A stretch of 9,184 nucleotides of DNA, taken from NCBI GenBank assembly GCA_938046705.1, contig CALIWP010000201.1:1-9184 (forward strand). The letters run 5' to 3'. This document shows positions 6,639-9,184 of the stretch, one piece after another; position 1 is the stretch's first letter, and each line of letters opens with the position of its first letter. The notes beneath the pieces were generated by a model. That model searched no databases. It was not told the DNA's origin and saw nothing but the letters and a program-made list of their open reading frames with translations. The stretch is from an uncultured Campylobacter sp. (GTDB taxonomy: Bacteria > Campylobacterota > Campylobacteria > Campylobacterales > Campylobacteraceae). Position numbers and translations under genes: made by a program.

Positions 6639-7334
6639 ATGACGACGAAAGAGTACGAGGCTAAATTTAGCGAGGACGATGCGCCCGGCTGGGACGCGAT
6701 AGCAAGCGCACTAGGAAAAATCTACGATCCCGCAAACGAGCGTCACTATGCATCTCGGCTGCATGCGAGTCTGGGCGGCGAGGATTACTTAGACGGCGTT
6801 AGTATATTTGACTCCATCGAGGGCATGCCGCACCGCCACCTCGTGAGCTTTGGCATGAGCGAGCTTTACTACGATCCACAAAGCTCTCAGGATGAATTTA
6901 GCGGCTGGGGATTTGAGTTTAGTATGCGCGTCGCTCCGTTCGCGGATGATCCAAACTCAAAGTCTAGTGGCGGCAATATAGTCCCAAACGAGCCTTTTTG
7001 GGCGATATCTCTCATGCAAAATCTCGCCAAATACGTCTATAACAGCAAAAAATGGTTCGAGGCTTATCACTTTATACCGACCAATTCTCCTCTGCGCCTT
7101 AATACCGATACGAAACTAGTAGGCGTCGCCTTCGCGCCAGATCCGCTGCTGGGCGGCATAGACACGCCAAACGGCAGAGTCGAGCTCCTCCAAATGGTCG
7201 GCATTACGCAGCGCGAGCTAGACTGGCTACGCGAGGATCCGAGCGTAGGACGAGTAGAGCGTTTGATAAACATGATGCGCAAGGATAATCTTCTGCTAAT
7301 CACGGATTTAAAGCGAACAAAAGAATACGTTTGA
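6639..7334 (+). CDS. Suppressor-of-fused (SUFU) domain protein
   Basis: This 231-residue soluble protein has no signal peptide or membrane segment and consists of a single bacterial SUFU domain. Conserved blocks in order are APGWDAI (15-21), PHRHLVSFGMSELYYD (64-79), SGWGFEFSMR (88-97), LMQNLAKYV (125-133), WFEAYHFIPTN (139-149) and IDTPNGRVELLQMVGIT (174-190). Animal SUFU regulates Hedgehog/Gli signalling. Bacterial SUFU proteins are of mostly unknown function, and some have been proposed as immunity proteins of polymorphic toxin systems (Aravind group, from memory). It is a single-gene unit between the ftsY terminator and a convergent accessory gene. Sampled lines are about 53-62% G+C, above the neighbouring ftsY line (~43%). 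Family call is strong; an immunity role is only a hypothesis, since no toxin is in the window. Confidence 0.9.
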   Translation: MTTKEYEAKFSEDDAPGWDAIASALGKIYDPANERHYASRLHASLGGEDYLDGVSIFDSIEGMPHRHLVSFGMSELYYDPQSSQDEFSGWGFEFSMRVAPFADDPNSKSSGGNIVPNEPFWAISLMQNLAKYVYNSKKWFEAYHFIPTNSPLRLNTDTKLVGVAFAPDPLLGGIDTPNGRVELLQMVGITQRELDWLREDPSVGRVERLINMMRKDNLLLITDLKRTKEYV

Positions 7335-7620
7335 TTTAATTGCAATTAGATCGGCAAGGCAAATTTAGCCTTGGCAGTAAGTAATGGCCGAAAATTTGCT
7401 AGCTCTTGCCGGCTATTTTTATCTCTTTTGCTATTAATTTCTAATTTATATATCCGATTTCTCATAAAAATCAGTAAAATTTAACCGACTTAGCTTTGTC
7501 TAAAAATCTCATCTTGCACAAACACGAAATGATTGGATTTGCAGCAACATATTTAGCTGATTTTTGGTTATACGCAAATGCGCTCAAATTTATTGGTTAA
7601 TTTATAAAAAGCAAAATTAC
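7335..7620. other. Convergent intergenic region, AT rich
   Basis: Between the two convergent accessory genes there is no credible coding frame, tRNA or promoter pair. Besides the hairpins at 7352-7411 there is a short palindrome CGCAAATGCG near 7573 flanked by two TTGGTTA copies about 28 nt apart. No convincing terminator for the minus-strand gene ending at 7621 was found. Base composition drops sharply here relative to the genes on both sides. Confidence 0.5.
7352..7420 (+). terminator. Possible terminator / alternative hairpins after the SUFU gene
   Basis: CGGCAAG (7352-7358) pairs perfectly with CTTGCCG (7405-7411), followed by a T-run at 7416-7420. Nested inside, CAAGGC (7355-7360) pairs with GCCTTG (7368-7373). 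The two stems share bases and exclude each other. The first has a long loop of about 46 nt, which weakens it as a simple intrinsic terminator, but it ends in the right T tract about 80 nt after the stop. Confidence 0.4.
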
Positions 7621-8304
7621 TCACGTGCACTGCATAAAAAACGCACTTACCCGCGTCCGCTCGCACCAAAACACATATAAAATCCCGCCGCTGCCAAGAA
7701 GTAGTTCCCCGTCCTCGCCGCTAGGAAGCCCGCTATCAAGCTGCATCAAAAACTCCATCTTTTCGCCGCATATCGGGCACGTCGGCACCGAGGCGCCCTG
7801 TATCCACGAGGGCTCGCCGCCGATGCGCGCGAGGTTTTGCCTGCTGTTTGACATCCCCCAGTCCTGAGCCGCCCAGCGCGCCGGCGTAGGCGCAAGTACT
7901 ACTTCGCACTCCTTTATCGGTTCGTCAAATGCGTATTCGACCTGCGTCCTTTCGCCGATACGCCGCGGCATACCCTGCGCGTCGTGTTCGTAAAAGACTA
8001 TCTCGCCTTCGTTTACCTCTCTAACGTGAGCGGCGAGGATTAGGCGCGGCAGCGATCGCACGGGCAAGTCACGAGGCAGCGGATCAAGCGTGATGAGATG
8101 AAATAGCGGATTTTGTGCATCGCCGTCCGGCTCGTCCAAAACCCCGCCGAGCCTATAGCCTGCCTCGCCGCCCTCAAGCCGCCAGGTCGGATGAAGCTTT
8201 GCCAGATGCGCCGCATAGGGTGCGCCGAAATAGCCGCGCGGAAAGATTATGTGATACACACGCTGTCCGCAGTATCTTTTGAGCATAAAATTTCTCGCCG
8301 CCAA
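7621..8304 (-). CDS. Zinc-knuckle protein with DUF1963/YwqG-like C-terminal half, function unknown
   Basis: This protein is 227 residues from TTG (8304), or 221 from ATG (8286). Neither start has a good Shine-Dalgarno; a stop lies two codons upstream of the TTG, and the ATG is the more usual choice. It has no signal peptide or transmembrane segment. The C-terminal half reads IGGEPSWIQ (161-169), CPICG (176-180), MEFLMQLDS (183-191), GSGGILYVFWC (204-214) and a terminal MQCT. The GGxPxWIQ / LxQLDS / GxGGxLYxF pattern resembles DUF1963 (YwqG) proteins with an inserted zinc knuckle. A partner CxxC is expected after VFWC, but the sequence is CERT, so one ligand is missing or supplied by C226. Sampled lines are about 63% G+C, well above flanking genes, which suggests transfer or relaxed composition. 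It is convergent with the SUFU gene and has its own -10 box at 8598. The coding call is good; the family link is tentative. Confidence 0.7.
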   Translation of the reverse strand: MAARNFMLKRYCGQRVYHIIFPRGYFGAPYAAHLAKLHPTWRLEGGEAGYRLGGVLDEPDGDAQNPLFHLITLDPLPRDLPVRSLPRLILAAHVREVNEGEIVFYEHDAQGMPRRIGERTQVEYAFDEPIKECEVVLAPTPARWAAQDWGMSNSRQNLARIGGEPSWIQGASVPTCPICGEKMEFLMQLDSGLPSGEDGELLLGSGGILYVFWCERTRVSAFFMQCT

Positions 8305-8551
8305 AGCTTATTTCATCGTTCGGCGCTTTTTGTGATTTATCGGAGTCGGATTCGTTTGAGTTAAATTTAGAGCCGTGTTCAGCCGCGCACGCTTTAAAAT
8401 TTTGACTCGCTGCCGATTTTAACTCGCCAGCGTTAAATTTAACGGCGCTTGTCGCATCGCACGCTTCATTTAAATTTACGTTAGATAGTGATACATTGCA
8501 CTCATCCGTTTGCGGCGGTACCGAAGCAATGCTGCCGGGCACGTTTGTCAT
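8305..8551 (-). other. Low-complexity, coding-like leader stretch with ~36-nt AAATTT periodicity
   Basis: The minus frame from an ATG at 8551 is open for 125 codons (to 8174) and runs into the next gene in a different frame. The translation is rich in Asn, Ser, Ala and Asp. It has KFN-like units at residues 26, 38, 51 and 62 (NLN, KFN, NFK, KFN), spaced about 12 residues apart. At DNA level TTAAATTT-type motifs start near 8361, 8394, 8433 and 8470. No Shine-Dalgarno precedes the ATG, and the part overlapping the neighbouring gene looks non-protein-like. It may be a decayed repeat, an untranslated leader, or a poorly expressed small protein. I do not recognise it. Confidence 0.35.
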
Positions 8552-8552
8552 C

Positions 8553-8566
8553 TGCGATAGATCGCA
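8553..8566. repeat. Inverted repeat TGCGAT-AG-ATCGCA
   Basis: A perfect 6-bp inverted repeat with a two-base centre lies between the -10 box at 8598-8603 and the first downstream ATG (8551). Its position, about 30 nt after the box, would suit an operator or a small 5' hairpin for the zinc-knuckle gene. A function is not shown; a 14-base symmetric site can occur by chance. Confidence 0.35.
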
Positions 8567-8597
8567 CTCGCTTGCTTGGGTTTGCTTTTGGCGTTAT

Positions 8598-8603
8598 ATT
8601 ATA
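8598..8603 (-). promoter_or_regulatory. -10 box, probable promoter of the zinc-knuckle gene
   Basis: The minus strand reads TATAAT preceded by an A/C-rich then T-rich stretch. Transcription would start near 8591 and give an unusually long leader of about 290-305 nt before the zinc-knuckle protein start. It is the only perfect minus-strand -10 hexamer noticed between this gene and ftsZ, whose terminator blocks read-through. Confidence 0.5.
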
Positions 8604-8825
8604 GTGTTTTTGGGGTAGTATAAAATCTAAAAAACTATGTTTTTGAAATTATTTTTAGTGGAATAATTTTATTGTAAAATAAGAATATCCTGAATATATT
8701 GTGACTAACGAAATATAGTATAATTTGTTAAAAAATCAATTTATTACTTGCAACTTAATTTTTAGCCAAATTTAGAATAATATAAAATTTAACTTACCAC
8801 CTAATTATTGTGCTTTAAATTTTAA
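8604..8825. other. AT-rich intergenic spacer, no gene seen
   Basis: The stretch is strongly AT rich with no credible ORF, RNA gene or large inverted repeat. A GAATAT direct repeat sits near 8683-8695, and a plus-strand TATAAT occurs at 8719-8724 with no plus-strand gene to drive. Such matches are expected by chance in this composition. Confidence 0.6.
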
Positions 8826-8847
8826 AAGGATTGGAAGACCAATCCTT
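8826..8847 (-). terminator. Rho-independent terminator of ftsZ
   Basis: A perfect 9-bp stem AAGGATTGG (8826-8834) / CCAATCCTT (8839-8847) surrounds a 4-base loop. On the minus strand it is followed by TTAAAATTT, giving a short U tract together with the end of the stem. It starts five bases after the ftsZ stop codon and isolates the following zinc-knuckle gene. Confidence 0.85.
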
Positions 8848-8852
8848 ATTCA

Positions 8853-9184
8853 TTAATCCATTTGGTTTCTGATATACGATGGCGTTTCTAGCATATTAGT
8901 TGCTTCTTCGCTATTGTATCCGCCGCTAACCTTTAGTCTGCTGATTCTTTCATCTAAAATCGGATTTCTTGACTTTTTAAATGCAGCGTCGGGCGTAGAG
9001 GCTACGGGTGTGGGTTTTTCCTCTTCTTTGTCTCTAAAGCCGGTGGCTATTATAGTAACTTGAATTTTGTTATTCTCAAAACTTTCGTCGCTTGTGGTAC
9101 CGAATATGATATCGGCTTCATCGTCTACAGCATTTTGTACTAGGCACATAGCTTCCCCTATATCGCTGAAAGGAGAGTCTGGGT
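8853..9184 (-). CDS. ftsZ: Cell division GTPase FtsZ, C-terminal part (partial)
   Basis: The frame stays open to the right edge of the window; the first complete codon ends at 9182. It encodes the last 110 residues of FtsZ, the tubulin homologue that forms the division ring. The sequence starts in the C-terminal subdomain with PDSPFSDIGEAMCLVQNAV, then DDEADIIFGTTSDESFENN and IQVTIIATGF, the classic closing strand of the globular domain. A variable charged linker (RDKEEEKPTPVASTPDAAF...) leads to the C-terminal peptide ETPSYIRNQMD. This peptide is the tail that binds partners such as FtsA, a variant of the usual IPxFLRxQ. The apparent ATG at 9149 is an internal methionine, not a start. A terminator follows at 8826-8847. 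Confidence 0.95.
   Translation of the reverse strand, partial: PDSPFSDIGEAMCLVQNAVDDEADIIFGTTSDESFENNKIQVTIIATGFRDKEEEKPTPVASTPDAAFKKSRNPILDERISRLKVSGGYNSEEATNMLETPSYIRNQMD

Noticed and set aside
7067..7345. A 92-codon minus frame opposite the SUFU gene end
   Set aside because: It is Ser/Arg-rich antisense translation of a conserved domain, with no independent evidence.
7625..8364. Plus-strand frames of about 80 codons opposite the zinc-knuckle gene
   Set aside because: They are antisense shadows in a G+C-rich region where stops are rare.
8719..8724. A plus-strand TATAAT in the ftsZ-side spacer
   Set aside because: No plus-strand gene or RNA structure follows; AT-rich spacers produce such hexamers by chance.

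Overview
The window looks like the chromosome of a Campylobacter with a relatively high G+C for the genus, probably near the C. rectus / C. showae / C. curvus group. This is inferred from the epsilonproteobacterial 16S 5' end, the epsilonproteobacterial type of FtsY and FtsZ, and the frequent AAATTT runs. From memory, the block thioredoxin-ftsY diverging from cyclo-ligase-rny matches the C. jejuni Cj1206c-Cj1209 neighbourhood. The species cannot be fixed from this sequence alone.

Left part (1-402): the first ~55 bases are the 5' end of a 16S rRNA gene on the minus strand, so an rrn operon runs off the left edge. About 290 nt of AT-rich leader with several strong hairpins separates it from a TATAAT box at 348-353. 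That box sits directly behind the terminator of the upstream protein operon.

Middle-left (403-5028, minus strand): a compact five-gene operon, read right to left. It encodes a 5-formyltetrahydrofolate cyclo-ligase, RNase Y (rny), a secreted SYLF/YSC84 lipid-binding-type protein, a DedA-family membrane protein, and a DUF945-family membrane-anchored protein. Junctions are a 68-nt overlap, an 18-nt gap, a 9-nt gap and an ATGA overlap. The operon joins one-carbon metabolism and mRNA decay to envelope-associated proteins and ends at a hairpin at 359-397.

Middle-right (5029-6560, plus strand): a 52-bp divergent promoter region, then a TlpA/ResA-like thioredoxin lipoprotein overlapping ftsY by one base (TAATG). 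A perfect 11-bp terminator overlaps the 3' end of ftsY.

Right part (6561-9184): between ftsY and ftsZ lie two convergent accessory genes with locally high G+C. One is a Suppressor-of-fused (SUFU) domain protein on the plus strand. The other is a zinc-knuckle protein with a DUF1963/YwqG-like C-terminal half on the minus strand. Upstream of the latter is a curious low-complexity stretch with an AAATTT-type motif about every 36 nt. The right edge holds the last ~110 codons of ftsZ (minus) with a clear terminator. The SUFU / zinc-knuckle segment is the least conserved-looking part of the window and the best place to look for something new. Its role as orphan toxin immunity is only a hypothesis, and no toxin gene is visible here.
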